64,000 nucleotides of DNA from Bacillota bacterium (GTDB lineage: Bacteria > Bacillota > Clostridia > Lachnospirales > Lachnospiraceae), in the NCBI GenBank assembly GCA_023408815.1, contig JAEYJO010000054.1:1-64000 (forward strand), in the 5' to 3' direction. Below the pieces are notes generated by a model that saw only the letters and a program-made list of their open reading frames with translations, did not search any database and was not told the origin of the DNA. The translations under genes and the position numbers were made by a program. Shown here piece after piece: positions 9,101 through 17,590 of the stretch (within the stretch, counting starts at the first letter, position 1; the number at the start of each line of letters is the position of its first letter).

Positions 9101-10366
9101 CTGAAGTACTCTGGAGGCAAGATGGAAAGGGCTTACCTTTAAGGTCTGTCCGATGGAAGTAAAGACCTGAGCATAAGACTGCCCGTAATCTGGGATGGCA
9201 CCCGACATAAAGGAGCTGTTCAGCATACTTTGAACGGCGGTTTGGGTATGGTAGGTCGCATTATAGCTCAATAATTCGAATTGGAATATGTAGCTGTCGG
9301 TCAGGAAGTTTCGCGGGTCCATATAATAAGCGAGAATTCCATCGGTTGGATAGGACCAGCTGCTATCGTAGCTTCCATTTTTCCATGCGATATTTGCAGT
9401 GGATGAAATCAAGCTCTTAGTGTTCGTATTTTCTGCAGCAATCACACTGCTCCAATCCAGGCCGGTGTCCATCTTTACGAATATCCAGTTCGGATGCGCC
9501 GCTTTCAGTGCGGTGAGGGCAGATTGATAGGAGGAAGGGAACTTGCTGATTTCTTCGGAAACCGTAGTGGCAGAAGCGCTCTGTATGCTGAAGAATCTTA
9601 ATTTTGAAGCGCGGGTAGTTACATATTTCGTCTCCCAGGAGAGCAAATCCTCATCGGAATAAGCCAGATTCCCCCGTTCCACATATCCGCTGTAAGAGGT
9701 GCCGCCGTAAGTCAGGGATACCTGATACCATATATTTTTCTGACTGTCTTCGCCCACGCCGGTAATAGATACGGATTGTCCGCTGTAAACGGTAACGGCC
9801 GTAGAAGAGCGGCTGTAAGGGCTTTGCTTAATATCGTAAGAGTCGCTGAGGTAGACGAGAGCGAGGATTTCCTTGCCCTGAACCAGCGTATTTAACTCGA
9901 TCTTTGCATTTTCCAGATCCGACAGATAAACGGTGGCCTTCACCGCATTCACACTGACGGAAATGTGTGGAACATCCTTTGTTGGATCCAGCGCAGGGGA
10001 TAAAGAATATAAGGACTGATCCCAGGAAGGGATGAAGTCATAGGTTTCATAGTCGGTATTATCATAATCAGAACCGCTCGTCCACGTGACGGGAATATCT
10101 GTAGAAGCTTCCGCGGAATCCAGATAGACGGATAAGCTCTGAGGCAGCATGGCGGTTATGGCAGATAGCTCAGGTCTGTCGTCGAAGCTTAAGCTGGCAA
10201 TATCGGAAGAAAGCTCCTTAAAGGAAGTGATAAGGGGCGGAGTTCCGGCAGCAGGCGCATCTGTAGCAGCAGCTTCTGTTGCATAAACGGGTAATGAATT
10301 TCCCAATAGGGCAATCAAGGTCATAATAAGAACAGAATGTTGAAGTTTTTTTCGCTTGAATTTCAT
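6188..10366 (-). CDS. Large secreted, C-terminally membrane-anchored N-acetylglucosaminidase with Big2 and Cys-ribbon repeats
   Basis: 1392 residues, with ATG preceded by GGGAGAAAG. It has a signal peptide (residues 1-29, ending VYA) and an SH3-like segment around 185-235. A glucosaminidase domain spans about 285-500, with PNWIFVKMDTGLDW, ASRVLQEQGTNG (E423 a likely catalytic acid) and YNYFNIGA. A Big2 domain (about 567-645) and two related beta modules (about 648-785) follow. Residues about 790-1010 carry repeats of the form HxYTSxVTKxATxTxxGIxTYTCxxCGxxYTE. A Ser/Thr-rich linker precedes a late transmembrane helix (about residues 1260-1285, VAVIVVIVLVCAAAG), and an acidic cytosolic tail ends the chain. 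Family knowledge says it cleaves peptidoglycan glycan strands. The Cys-ribbon function is unknown. It has its own TTGACA/TATAGT promoter and a terminator. Confidence 0.85.
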   Translation of the reverse strand: MKFKRKKLQHSVLIMTLIALLGNSLPVYATEAAATDAPAAGTPPLITSFKELSSDIASLSFDDRPELSAITAMLPQSLSVYLDSAEASTDIPVTWTSGSDYDNTDYETYDFIPSWDQSLYSLSPALDPTKDVPHISVSVNAVKATVYLSDLENAKIELNTLVQGKEILALVYLSDSYDIKQSPYSRSSTAVTVYSGQSVSITGVGEDSQKNIWYQVSLTYGGTSYSGYVERGNLAYSDEDLLSWETKYVTTRASKLRFFSIQSASATTVSEEISKFPSSYQSALTALKAAHPNWIFVKMDTGLDWSSVIAAENTNTKSLISSTANIAWKNGSYDSSWSYPTDGILAYYMDPRNFLTDSYIFQFELLSYNATYHTQTAVQSMLNSSFMSGAIPDYGQSYAQVFTSIGQTLKVSPFHLASRVLQEQGTNGTSALISGTYSGYEGLYNYFNIGATGKGSTEVITNGLAKARSYGWTSRYLSLSGGSNIISKNYIQVGQDTLYLQKFNVTTTQTYNHQYMQNIAAPSSESSNVKKAYSNAGSIDNTFVFKIPVYDNMPGSACTKPTELKTVTLDNTSLTMAVDTTSGLNAFVDNIKVAASTVTFASANSSIASVDANGIVTALYPGTTTITATVSGGSTASCTVTVQKVDPAYTIPSLGSVTYSPTQTLGNITLPSGWSWDAPATVPAVTSSGYPATFTPTDTGKYNTINKVLALTVAKGTPTYTIPAGLQTVAGNTLASIALPAGFTWDAPATVLKEGTASYKASYNPDAANYNTVKGIDIPVIVGAVPVTKCTTHTFGEWEHVTAATCTTSGTDSRSCHVCGYKETRTVPATGHLYTSAVTKQPTETDTGIRTYTCSVCGDTYTEVIDKLPSTHKHNYTATITKEATCTVKGVKTYTCSCGDTYTEDIPALGHSYTSKVTKEATATETGIRTYTCIRCGDSYTEIISKLPASHTHSYTSSVTKAATCTENGIKTYTCSCGSTYTEDIPTLGHNMVNGTCTRCGYTEVQNNSEGSSPGSTTTSTGTGSESNTVTSPADSSSSGGTSSSQGSSTGSSGKTTASKGNSSSSKTEETSARATIDMKNNTVLYEESISSIRGQDVDIVLNMGNSISWTINGSNIVADEANGIDMGVTIGTGNIPSGLLDAVKGNDENNTVIELTLAHDGTFDFAPVLTINTAKDNAGRIANLFYYNPDNGKLEFMDEVAVTETGDISFTFTHASDYAVIISDSSMAELASIDDTAAGGDDSADIEAISTNVENSQDAAGGKINPRMVAVIVVIVLVCAAAGVTAFLLFRRKDDEDYEDEEDASDASGNGNATPDALKIVSIQSASSDKISDEEVYDENGEDAFIDDYREPEVNTKKTGKVISIKKLKDQTKKDDTKRTGFDDDEFDGFE

Positions 10367-10423
10367 TTTCTTTCTCCCTGCGGCTTTAGTAATTTCATAT
10401 AAATAGCCTACTCTGATAAATAT

Positions 10424-10452
10424 ACTATATTATACCAAAATCATTATGTCAA
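10424..10452 (-). promoter_or_regulatory. Promoter of the glucosaminidase gene
   Basis: TTGACA (10447-10452), a 17-base spacer and TATAGT (10424-10429), on the minus strand, about 58 bp before the start codon. It is close to the sigma-A consensus. Confidence 0.75.
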
Positions 10453-10579
10453 CCGAAACAAGACGAAAATCCATGAATTTACGCGAAAAAGGAAGAAAAA
10501 GAGAGTGACATAAATTAAGCAAAAGAGTAATATTTTCGTGTAAGCAAATTAATATTTTCAATAATATTTGAAAAAAAGA

Positions 10580-10585
10580 TATAAT
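10580..10585 (+). promoter_or_regulatory. -10 element (TATAAT) for the tandem TagA/WecG gene
   Basis: A perfect TATAAT lies 45 bp upstream of the ATG at 10631. A weak TTTTCA lies about 19 bases further upstream. Because transcription would begin near 10592, an upstream TTG at 10568 cannot be the start codon. Confidence 0.55.
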
Positions 10586-10630
10586 AATGGTAAAGTATTA
10601 TATTATGACTTTATAAAGAGGTTTCTTTTT

Positions 10631-12139
10631 ATGAGTGCGAAGCGAATCAAATTTTTGAATACACATGTCGACAACTTAACGATGGAAGAAGCGGTAAGAG
10701 AAGCTAAAAGGCTTATTCTGGATGGCAGAAACAGTTATGTTGTCACGCCGAATGTGGATCATATTGTAAAAATAGAACATGACGGGCTGTTCCGGGATAT
10801 ATATGAAAAGGCTGATTTGGTGCTGACGGACGGCAAGCCTCTTATTTGGATGTCCAGATGGATGGGGGCGCCGATTAAAGAGAAGATTTCCGGCTCCGAT
10901 TATTTTCCGGAGGTATGCAGGATGGCGGCGAAGGAAGGCTTTTCTATTTTCCTGTTGGGTGCTGCCGAGGGAGTTGCCAAGAAAGCCGCCGTTAATCTAA
11001 TGAAAAAATATAAAAATCTTAAGATTGCCGGAGTTTATTCTCCAAGCTACGCGTTTGAGAATGACGTGGAGGAGATTGCTCACATTATAAAGAAGATTAA
11101 CACGGCGAAGCCGGATATCCTCTGTATCGGTTTGGGAACGCCCAAGCAGGAGAAGTTCTATCACCGCTACAAGGATCAGCTGAAGGTGCCGCTCACCCTG
11201 CATATAGGAGCCACTATCGACTTTGAGGCCGGAGTGGTAAAGCGTGCCCCCAAATGGATCAGTTATATGGGACTGGAATGGCTTTACAGACTATTAAAGG
11301 AGCCGAGAAGATTATATAAGCGTTATCTATTGGAGGATGTGGAGATATTTCCCATTTTCTTAAAATACAGGAAATATGGCAGCGGAAGCAAGGTAAGTAC
11401 AGTCCAGCCGGAAACCTGCAGCATATTGGGTGTGGACATCGCGGTGACTAATATGCGGTCTGTAATCGGTTATCTGACCAAGAATCTGGAGAGCCTGCGT
11501 GGAGAGTATGTGTGTGTATCCAATGTGCATACTACGGTCATGGCATATAACGACGAAACCTATTGCCGGATCCAGAACGAGGCGGCGCTGGCGATTCCTG
11601 ACGGTAAGCCGTTGTCTCTCATTTGCAGATTGCGGGGGTATAAGGATGCCCAGCGTGTGGCAGGTCCCGATTTAATGCCCGAGATATTGAAGCTGTCGGA
11701 GGAAAAAGGATACCGTCATTATTTTTATGGAAGTACAGAGGAGACGCTGAGTTCTTTAGAAGCTAATCTTAAGGAGCGTTATCCCAGACTGAATATTGTG
11801 GGCATATATTCCCCACCCTTTCGAAAGCTGACGCCGGAGGAGGACGCTGAAATCATGCAGGAAATAAGCAGGGCAAGGCCCGATTTCCTTTGGGTAGGAC
11901 TGGGAGCGCCTAAGCAGGAGCGCTGGATGTATGAGCATAAAGAGAAGGTTGATGCGGTCATGCTGGGAGTAGGTGCGGCGTTCGATTTCCATGCGGGAAC
12001 AGCGAAGCGTGCACCGAAATGGATTCAGGAATTCTATTTGGAATGGCTGTACCGCCTGATTCAAGACCCGAAGCGCTTATTGAAGAGATATGTTCGTTCT
12101 AACATACAGTTTATATGGCTGATACTTACGGGGCGCTGA
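10631..12139 (+). CDS. Tandem-duplicated WecG/TagA/CpsF (GT26) glycosyltransferase
   Basis: 502 residues from the ATG at 10631, which has AAAGAGG upstream and lies after the -10 box. Two complete GT26 domains sit in one chain. The first (about 1-240) has VTPNVDHIVKI, DGKPLIWMSR and GLGTPKQEKF. The second (about 258-500) has SNVHTTVMAY, DGKPLSLICR and GLGAPKQERW. The Asp in each DGKPL lies where the proposed catalytic base of TagA is found. Family members transfer ManNAc-type sugars onto undecaprenyl-PP-GlcNAc for teichoic acid or enterobacterial common antigen linkage units. Single-domain proteins of about 240 residues are usual, so a fused pair may make two successive transfers, or one half may be regulatory. 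It opens the main polysaccharide gene run. Confidence 0.88.
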   Translation: MSAKRIKFLNTHVDNLTMEEAVREAKRLILDGRNSYVVTPNVDHIVKIEHDGLFRDIYEKADLVLTDGKPLIWMSRWMGAPIKEKISGSDYFPEVCRMAAKEGFSIFLLGAAEGVAKKAAVNLMKKYKNLKIAGVYSPSYAFENDVEEIAHIIKKINTAKPDILCIGLGTPKQEKFYHRYKDQLKVPLTLHIGATIDFEAGVVKRAPKWISYMGLEWLYRLLKEPRRLYKRYLLEDVEIFPIFLKYRKYGSGSKVSTVQPETCSILGVDIAVTNMRSVIGYLTKNLESLRGEYVCVSNVHTTVMAYNDETYCRIQNEAALAIPDGKPLSLICRLRGYKDAQRVAGPDLMPEILKLSEEKGYRHYFYGSTEETLSSLEANLKERYPRLNIVGIYSPPFRKLTPEEDAEIMQEISRARPDFLWVGLGAPKQERWMYEHKEKVDAVMLGVGAAFDFHAGTAKRAPKWIQEFYLEWLYRLIQDPKRLLKRYVRSNIQFIWLILTGR

Positions 12140-12176
12140 CCGATTAGGCAGACAAAGGAATCGCGGGAGAGAATCT

Positions 12177-13172
12177 ATGAATCGATTGGATGAGAATAAA
12201 GTTTATTTGATTACCGGTGGCGCAGGCTTCATCGGTTTTCATTTGTCAGAAAGTCTGCTTAAGAAAGGTGCGAGGGTCATTGGTCTCGACAACATGAACG
12301 ATTATTATGAGGTTTCGCTAAAAGAAACACGCCTTGCTATTTTGGAAGAATATGAGCATTATATGTTTTGTAAGTGCGATTTGGCGGATAAGGAGAGGCT
12401 GTTTTCCGTATTTGAAAAGGAGAAGCCGGATATCGTTGTCAATCTAGCCGCACAGGCAGGGGTCAGATACAGCATCGACAATCCGGACGTTTACATTCAG
12501 TCCAACATAGTGGGATTTTTCCACATACTGGAGGCCTGCCGCAATTATCCGGTGGATCATCTCGTCTTCGCTTCCTCCAGTTCCGTATACGGAGGAAACG
12601 AGAAGATTCCCTTTTCTACGGAGGATAAGGCGGATCATCCGGTAAGCCTTTATGCGGCGACGAAGAAATCCAATGAACTGATGGCATATTCTTACAGCAA
12701 GCTGTATAAGATTCCGGTTACCGGGCTTAGATTCTTCACAGTATACGGCCCTTATGGAAGACCGGATATGGCGTGCTATAAATTTGCGTTAAAAATCATG
12801 AAGGACGAGCCCATCCAGATTTATAATGACGGTGATATGTATCGTGATTTCACTTATATTGACGACATTGTAGAGGGAGTGGAAAATATCCTCTGCAACC
12901 CCCAGAGCCAAGATGAGAAGGGGGCCTTATATAAGATTTACAATATTGGCAATAATAAGCCGGAGAAACTGATGGACTTTATTTCAGTCTTGGAAAGATG
13001 CCTCGGTAAGGAGGCTCAAAAGGAATTTCTTCCGATGCAGCCGGGAGATGTATACCGGACGTATGCGGATGTCTCCCAGTTGGAGAAGGATTTCGGCTTT
13101 AAACCGGATACCTCTATGGAAGAGGGGGTTAAGAAATTTACGGATTGGTTTAAGGAGTATTATGAATATTAA
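12177..13172 (+). CDS. NAD-dependent nucleotide-sugar epimerase, UDP-glucuronate 4-epimerase-like
   Basis: 331 residues with a Rossmann N-terminal TGGAGFIGFHLSESLL. The SDR active site appears as SSSSVYG followed by YAATKKSNE (Tyr-x3-Lys). The segment DNMNDYYEVSLKETRL and LAAQAGVRYSIDNP closely match the CapI/GAE group of UDP-glucuronate 4-epimerases that make UDP-galacturonate. The specificity is inferred. The gene overlaps the next start by 11 bases, so the two are translationally coupled. Confidence 0.85.
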   Translation: MNRLDENKVYLITGGAGFIGFHLSESLLKKGARVIGLDNMNDYYEVSLKETRLAILEEYEHYMFCKCDLADKERLFSVFEKEKPDIVVNLAAQAGVRYSIDNPDVYIQSNIVGFFHILEACRNYPVDHLVFASSSSVYGGNEKIPFSTEDKADHPVSLYAATKKSNELMAYSYSKLYKIPVTGLRFFTVYGPYGRPDMACYKFALKIMKDEPIQIYNDGDMYRDFTYIDDIVEGVENILCNPQSQDEKGALYKIYNIGNNKPEKLMDFISVLERCLGKEAQKEFLPMQPGDVYRTYADVSQLEKDFGFKPDTSMEEGVKKFTDWFKEYYEY

Positions 13173-13611
13173 GAAGTTATTTGACGAAGTACTGCATTTT
13201 GGTATGATAGGAGTTATCAATACGCTGCTGGGATTTTTCCTTATCATGGTTTTTTATAACATTCTGCATCTGAATTATTGGGTGGCCAGCGCTACCTCTT
13301 ATGTGATCGGAAGTGTTTTTTCCTATTTTGCCAATAAGAAGCTTACTTTTAAGGTTCAGGAGAGCAGCAGGGCTTATGTGATTAAATTTGCGCTCAATAT
13401 TGCAGTATGTTACTTTCTTGCCTATGGCATTGCCAAACCGTTAGTGAAAAGCGTTCTGAGCGGATATTCCCAGACAATCGTGGAGAATATAGCAATTATC
13501 ATAGGGATGGGAATGTTCATTGTCTTTAATTTTATCGGGCAAAAGTTTTTTGTTTTTGGAAATAAGGACAATAACATCAATAATTCGCAGGATGGAATGG
13601 AAAGCAAATGA
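13162..13611 (+). CDS. GtrA-family membrane protein (polyprenyl-phosphate sugar flippase)
   Basis: 149 residues from the ATG at 13162, which has AAGGAG six bases upstream and overlaps the epimerase stop. Longer upstream versions of this frame lie in the epimerase shadow. Four transmembrane helices and motifs FGMIGVINTLLGF and SYFANKKLTF are typical of GtrA. Family members flip or present undecaprenyl-phosphate-linked glucose or similar sugars for periplasmic or extracellular addition. A natural partner is the GtrB/DPM-like GT2 at 27925. Its stop overlaps the next start (ATGA). Confidence 0.85.
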   Translation: MNIKKLFDEVLHFGMIGVINTLLGFFLIMVFYNILHLNYWVASATSYVIGSVFSYFANKKLTFKVQESSRAYVIKFALNIAVCYFLAYGIAKPLVKSVLSGYSQTIVENIAIIIGMGMFIVFNFIGQKFFVFGNKDNNINNSQDGMESK

Positions 13612-14843
13612 AAATAGTAAAGTATCTGATACTGGGAGCAGGACCGGCGGGACTGGCATTTGCAAACCGGTTGAAACAAATGGGTGAGGAATCCTTTCTT
13701 GTTCTGGAAAAAGAAGAAGAGGCGGGCGGCTTATGCCGCAGTATGCAGGTGGATGGTTCTCCGCTGGATATAGGCGGCGGGCATTTTCTGGATGTGAGAA
13801 GGCCTAAGGTAGTGGAATTCTTATTCGGCTTTATGCCGAAGGAGGAGTGGGATACGTATGAACGTGACTCGAGAATCTCCTTTGACGGAGGTTTTATTCA
13901 TCATCCCTTCGAGGCCAATATATGGGAGATGAAGCCGGAGAAACAGAAGGAATATTTGGAATCCATCGCGGACGCTGGCTGCAATAAGGGTGAAGCGATG
14001 CCGGAAGAGTTTGTGGATTGGATTTACTGGAAGCTGGGGCGAAAGATCGCGGAGGATTACATGCTTCCTTACAACGAGAAAATGTTCGGCAGCAATTTAA
14101 ACGCCTTGGGGACTTATTGGCTGGAGAAGCTGCCAGGCGTTTCTTATGAGGAGACGAAGCGCAGCTGTGAAGAGAAAAGAGCGTACGGCAAGCAGCCAGG
14201 GCATGCCCGATTTTATTATCCGAAAAAGTACGGTTATGGAGAACTTTGGCTCAGAATGCAGGAGGCAGTTCAGGATAAAATAATGCTCGGTGCGGCTGTA
14301 AACATGCTTAGCCTGACGGAAAAGACAGTAGCCTGCCTGGATGGGAGCAGCTACGCCGGAGAAAATATTATAACTACCATACCGTGGATGGAATTTGCAC
14401 ATATAGAAGGAATGTCCGAGGATATGAAAGCGGACATCGGAAGGTTAAAATATTGCTCTACACAGATTGAATACAACCCGGAGCGTCTGGATACTCAGGC
14501 ACATTGGATTTATTACCCTCAGAGGGAGATTTCCTATCACAGGATATTGGTACGACATAATTTCTGCCCGGACTCCAAAGGATATTGGACGGAGACAAAC
14601 AAGGACAGAATCCTGCCTGCGGGCGGAAGCTTCCGGTACATGAATGAATATGCTTATCCGTTAAATACGGTTGATAAGCCGGGGATTATGGGGCGGCTGT
14701 TGGCCTATGCAAAAAAGGAGAGGGTTTATGGCCTTGGCAGATGGGGAGAGCATGAGCATTACAACTCTGACGCTGTGGTGGAGCTTTCCATGAAGATGGC
14801 TGAAGAGCTTTTAGAAAGGAATGGCAATTCATATGAACCGTGA
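13608..14843 (+). CDS. FAD-dependent oxidoreductase (amine oxidase / UDP-galactopyranose mutase-like)
   Basis: 411 residues. The N-terminal dinucleotide fold is YLILGAGPAGLAFANRL, then EKEEEAGGLCRS and GGGHFLDVRRP, as in protoporphyrinogen-oxidase-like and UDP-galactopyranose-mutase-like flavoproteins. The start ATG overlaps the GtrA stop. Family members in glycan clusters act on nucleotide sugars or lipid-linked sugars. The true substrate cannot be read from the sequence. A longer paralogue lies at 35851. Confidence 0.75.
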   Translation: MKIVKYLILGAGPAGLAFANRLKQMGEESFLVLEKEEEAGGLCRSMQVDGSPLDIGGGHFLDVRRPKVVEFLFGFMPKEEWDTYERDSRISFDGGFIHHPFEANIWEMKPEKQKEYLESIADAGCNKGEAMPEEFVDWIYWKLGRKIAEDYMLPYNEKMFGSNLNALGTYWLEKLPGVSYEETKRSCEEKRAYGKQPGHARFYYPKKYGYGELWLRMQEAVQDKIMLGAAVNMLSLTEKTVACLDGSSYAGENIITTIPWMEFAHIEGMSEDMKADIGRLKYCSTQIEYNPERLDTQAHWIYYPQREISYHRILVRHNFCPDSKGYWTETNKDRILPAGGSFRYMNEYAYPLNTVDKPGIMGRLLAYAKKERVYGLGRWGEHEHYNSDAVVELSMKMAEELLERNGNSYEP

Positions 14844-16200
14844 CGCTTTTGATATAAAGAACGAAAATTTTAGGAGAATCATTTTTTATTTCTTAATTGC
14901 AGTTTCTTTTTTGATGATTTTCATTTACAATGCGTTTACTCCGGCAATGACCGACGATTTGTCCTATGGGAAAATCGTTGCGGGTGCCGGCTCCTTTCTT
15001 GACTTGATCAGACAGGAGATGCAGCAATATGCCACATGGACGGGAAGAAGCGTCAACCATATGATACTCCGTACCTTCTTAACAGGAGATAAATGGATTT
15101 TTAATATCTTCAACAGTATGGCGTTCGTGGCACTTACGCTTTTTATGTATTACAACATCGAATTCAAGAAAAAGTACGACGTTTTCGTATATCTTCTTAT
15201 CAACCTTTTTCTCTGGACTTTTTCCGTGTCTTTTGCCCAGACGGTTTTGTGGGAAACGGGAGCCTGTAATTATTTATGGGGGAGCACGATTATCCTGGGG
15301 TATATTTCGGCGTTTCGCTATTGCCTGAAGAAGGATTACAGAGATTCGCAGCAGACGGCGCCTGCAATTGGCTTGCTCCTCATGGGAATTGTGGCCGGCT
15401 GGTGTAATGAGAATACCTCCGGCGGCTGTATTCTGCTGACACTCATATGGATCGGCTTTTATTTCTGGGAGAAGAAAAAGGTGCGCCTCTGGATGTTGAG
15501 CGGAGTGGTGGGAAATATGATCGGCTTTCTCTTCATGATACTGGCACCGGGAAATGCTAACAGGCAGCAGTATATGGAGGAAGAACATACGGGGCTTTTT
15601 GCGATCGCTTCCAGATGGTTGAAATGCAACCTGGCGATTCGAAATCACTTTTTCATTCTTCTGGCGATCTGCATTGTGGTGTTTGTTCTTGTCAGACTGC
15701 AGCAGAACCAGTGGAAACGCAGCAAGAACATGCTCACTTTTTTCTTTGTTTTTGTAGCCACCTGCTACGCGCTTGTGTTAACTCCTGAACCGGTGGCAAG
15801 AGCTTATTTCGGAGCCGGAATTTTCCTCATGATTAGTTGTATTCAGGGGATTGTGGATGTATCGGACAAGGATTTGTATCTGAAGGCGATGAAAATAGGA
15901 ATAACTGCTATCTTTACCCTTTCCTTCCTCTTTACGTATATGGACAGCGGGGCGAATCTGGTGAGGATCTATAGGGAGAGCGAGGAGAGATTTGCTTATA
16001 TCGAAGAGCAGAAGGCGGCAGGCAATATGGACATTACTGTACCGCTGCTGCGCCCGGCCTTTGAGACGAAGTACAGTGACGCTTACAATTCAGAGCTCAG
16101 TGAAGACAGCGGTTATTGGATAAATGTCGCATATGCTACTTATTATGAAGTAAATAGCATCTTAGCAGTTCCCAGAGAAGACTGGGAACAAATAAAGTAA
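14833..16200 (+). CDS. Polytopic membrane protein, DUF6056/GT-C-like
   Basis: About 455 residues and roughly ten transmembrane helices. I chose the ATG at 14833 because AGAAAGGA abuts an in-frame ATG at 14821 too closely. The first extracellular loop carries PAMTDDLSYG, an acidic motif placed as in GT-C glycosyltransferases that use polyprenyl-phosphate sugars. It resembles DUF6056 proteins, which are common beside surface-glycan genes. It overlaps the FAD oxidoreductase gene, so it belongs to the same operon. Transfer activity is an inference from topology. Confidence 0.65.
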   Translation: MNRDAFDIKNENFRRIIFYFLIAVSFLMIFIYNAFTPAMTDDLSYGKIVAGAGSFLDLIRQEMQQYATWTGRSVNHMILRTFLTGDKWIFNIFNSMAFVALTLFMYYNIEFKKKYDVFVYLLINLFLWTFSVSFAQTVLWETGACNYLWGSTIILGYISAFRYCLKKDYRDSQQTAPAIGLLLMGIVAGWCNENTSGGCILLTLIWIGFYFWEKKKVRLWMLSGVVGNMIGFLFMILAPGNANRQQYMEEEHTGLFAIASRWLKCNLAIRNHFFILLAICIVVFVLVRLQQNQWKRSKNMLTFFFVFVATCYALVLTPEPVARAYFGAGIFLMISCIQGIVDVSDKDLYLKAMKIGITAIFTLSFLFTYMDSGANLVRIYRESEERFAYIEEQKAAGNMDITVPLLRPAFETKYSDAYNSELSEDSGYWINVAYATYYEVNSILAVPREDWEQIK

Positions 16201-16207
16201 ACAAAAA

Positions 16208-16235
16208 TTACTATGAGCCGCAGGCTGAGTAGTAA
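16208..16235 (+). repeat. Post-stop hairpin element, copy 1
   Basis: TTACTA pairs with TAGTAA around a conserved apex AGCC-GCA-GGCT. It begins eight bases after a plus-strand stop codon. Copies with compensatory stem changes occur at 38486-38517 and 63292-63320, in the same orientation and also right after stop codons. Confidence 0.65.
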
Positions 16236-16238
16236 CAA

Positions 16239-17495
16239 TTAAAATGATATTGTGTGCAGGAGCCTATACACAGAAGAGAAGAACACTGGTGCGTCCGGCA
16301 GAAGCGTCGTCTGGAACTTGCTTAAGGAAGCCATCCAGAGTCCTGCAGCGATAAAGAGATAAGGATGCTTGTAAAAGCAGGTGCGAAGCTCTATAAGGCC
16401 TGTCAAAACCACAGCATCCTTTTTGGCGGCCAAAAGAACGATTTGCAGCGCCTGAACAGTAAGGAAAGCGCCGAACCAACGTCCCCAGTCGATGGCAAGT
16501 AAAAATGCGGGAATGAAACACAAGTGGCTTAATAAAAACAAGGAATATTTTAATTTTGCCGTACCTGCCGCCTTTAAAATGCGATTCCAAAGGTAGCCGT
16601 AGATAAGCGCCAGAGGCGACAGAAGAAAAATGGTCACCACACCATAACGAATGCGCTCCGGGAGCTGGTTCAGCATAAGTTCGTAAAAGGCGGTGTCGAT
16701 GGTGGAAAAATATTCATATCGAAGCGCTGTTTCGTTTACATTCAAGTCTGTCCTGGCAGATAAGAGGGCGAAAAGATCATCTAATGTGCCAACATTCAGC
16801 TGAGAGAAGATCTGCAGATAAATAAAAGCTATACACAAAAGAAAAAGGCCGTGGATTCCTAGAACAAAATCGGATTTTCTGCACTTTTCAGAGACGGTAT
16901 CCACAAACATGGTAAATAAAAGCGGCAGGAAAATAAACATAAATACTTGGTGGACGCAGAGGGCTATGAGGCCGATAATGGTAAAGGAAATCAGCCGTAT
17001 TGTCACAGAAGATATTTTTATGTAAAGAATGGCGGCGAAAACGGTCAGTATGATGAGATATAGGTCGAATCTACCCATATTTTCACTCGTCCACAGGTAA
17101 GCAGGAGAGCCTGGGCTCAGCAGATAAAGTGTGATTAGAAGGAGCAAAGCTGTGTTCGCAGGCAGCTTGTCCGTTCTTCTTAAGGCTGAGCCGAGGACAT
17201 AGGAAATAAGCACCAGAAATACGATAATGGAACAAAACACAAAAGTATATGCGCTTTCAGCAGGCAAGTAGTCCGGATAAAACAAACGCAGCAGGGAACC
17301 GATGAGCAGCCTGGAATCGAAGCCGAGAGAATAGTCCATTACATACCAGCCGCTGTTCCAATCATGAAGGGCGGACGGCGCCTGACTAAGAAAGGATAGA
17401 AGGAGAAAGAGAAAAATGCAGCCTTCTCTGCGGAATGAGTAACATCTGGATAAAAATTTATGGATGAATACTTTGCTTTTTGTGGTGGTTATCAT
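16239..17495 (-). CDS. Polytopic membrane protein of unknown function
   Basis: 418 residues and about ten predicted helices, with start ATG preceded by GGAGGTATACAC. After the first helix the exterior loop reads HDWNSGWYVMDYSLGFDSRL, and a cluster WTSENMGRFD lies in the next loop. This layout suits a lipid-linked sugar transferase or polymerase, but I recognise no named family with confidence. It is the only minus-strand gene between 10.6 and 19.7 kb and has its own promoter (TTGTCA, 17 bases, TACAGT) just upstream. Confidence 0.6.
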   Translation of the reverse strand: MITTTKSKVFIHKFLSRCYSFRREGCIFLFLLLSFLSQAPSALHDWNSGWYVMDYSLGFDSRLLIGSLLRLFYPDYLPAESAYTFVFCSIIVFLVLISYVLGSALRRTDKLPANTALLLLITLYLLSPGSPAYLWTSENMGRFDLYLIILTVFAAILYIKISSVTIRLISFTIIGLIALCVHQVFMFIFLPLLFTMFVDTVSEKCRKSDFVLGIHGLFLLCIAFIYLQIFSQLNVGTLDDLFALLSARTDLNVNETALRYEYFSTIDTAFYELMLNQLPERIRYGVVTIFLLSPLALIYGYLWNRILKAAGTAKLKYSLFLLSHLCFIPAFLLAIDWGRWFGAFLTVQALQIVLLAAKKDAVVLTGLIELRTCFYKHPYLFIAAGLWMASLSKFQTTLLPDAPVFFSSVYRLLHTISF

Positions 17496-17561
17496 GTGTA
17501 TACCTCCGGTATTTTATAAAGTTAACTGTAACACACCTCCTTTCGTTTGACAATTCTGCTT

Positions 17562-17590
17562 TTGACTTTAGGTGCGGCATGTATTAATAT
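17562..17590 (+). promoter_or_regulatory. Promoter for the DUF6311-like gene
   Basis: TTGACT (17562-17567), a 17-base spacer and TAATAT (17585-17590). The predicted transcript start near 17597 rules out use of the upstream TTG at 17603 as an efficient start codon. Confidence 0.65.

Noticed and set aside
10568..10630. TTG start for the tandem TagA gene
   Set aside because: It lies upstream of the TATAAT box and of the expected transcript start; ATG 10631 has a clear ribosome site.
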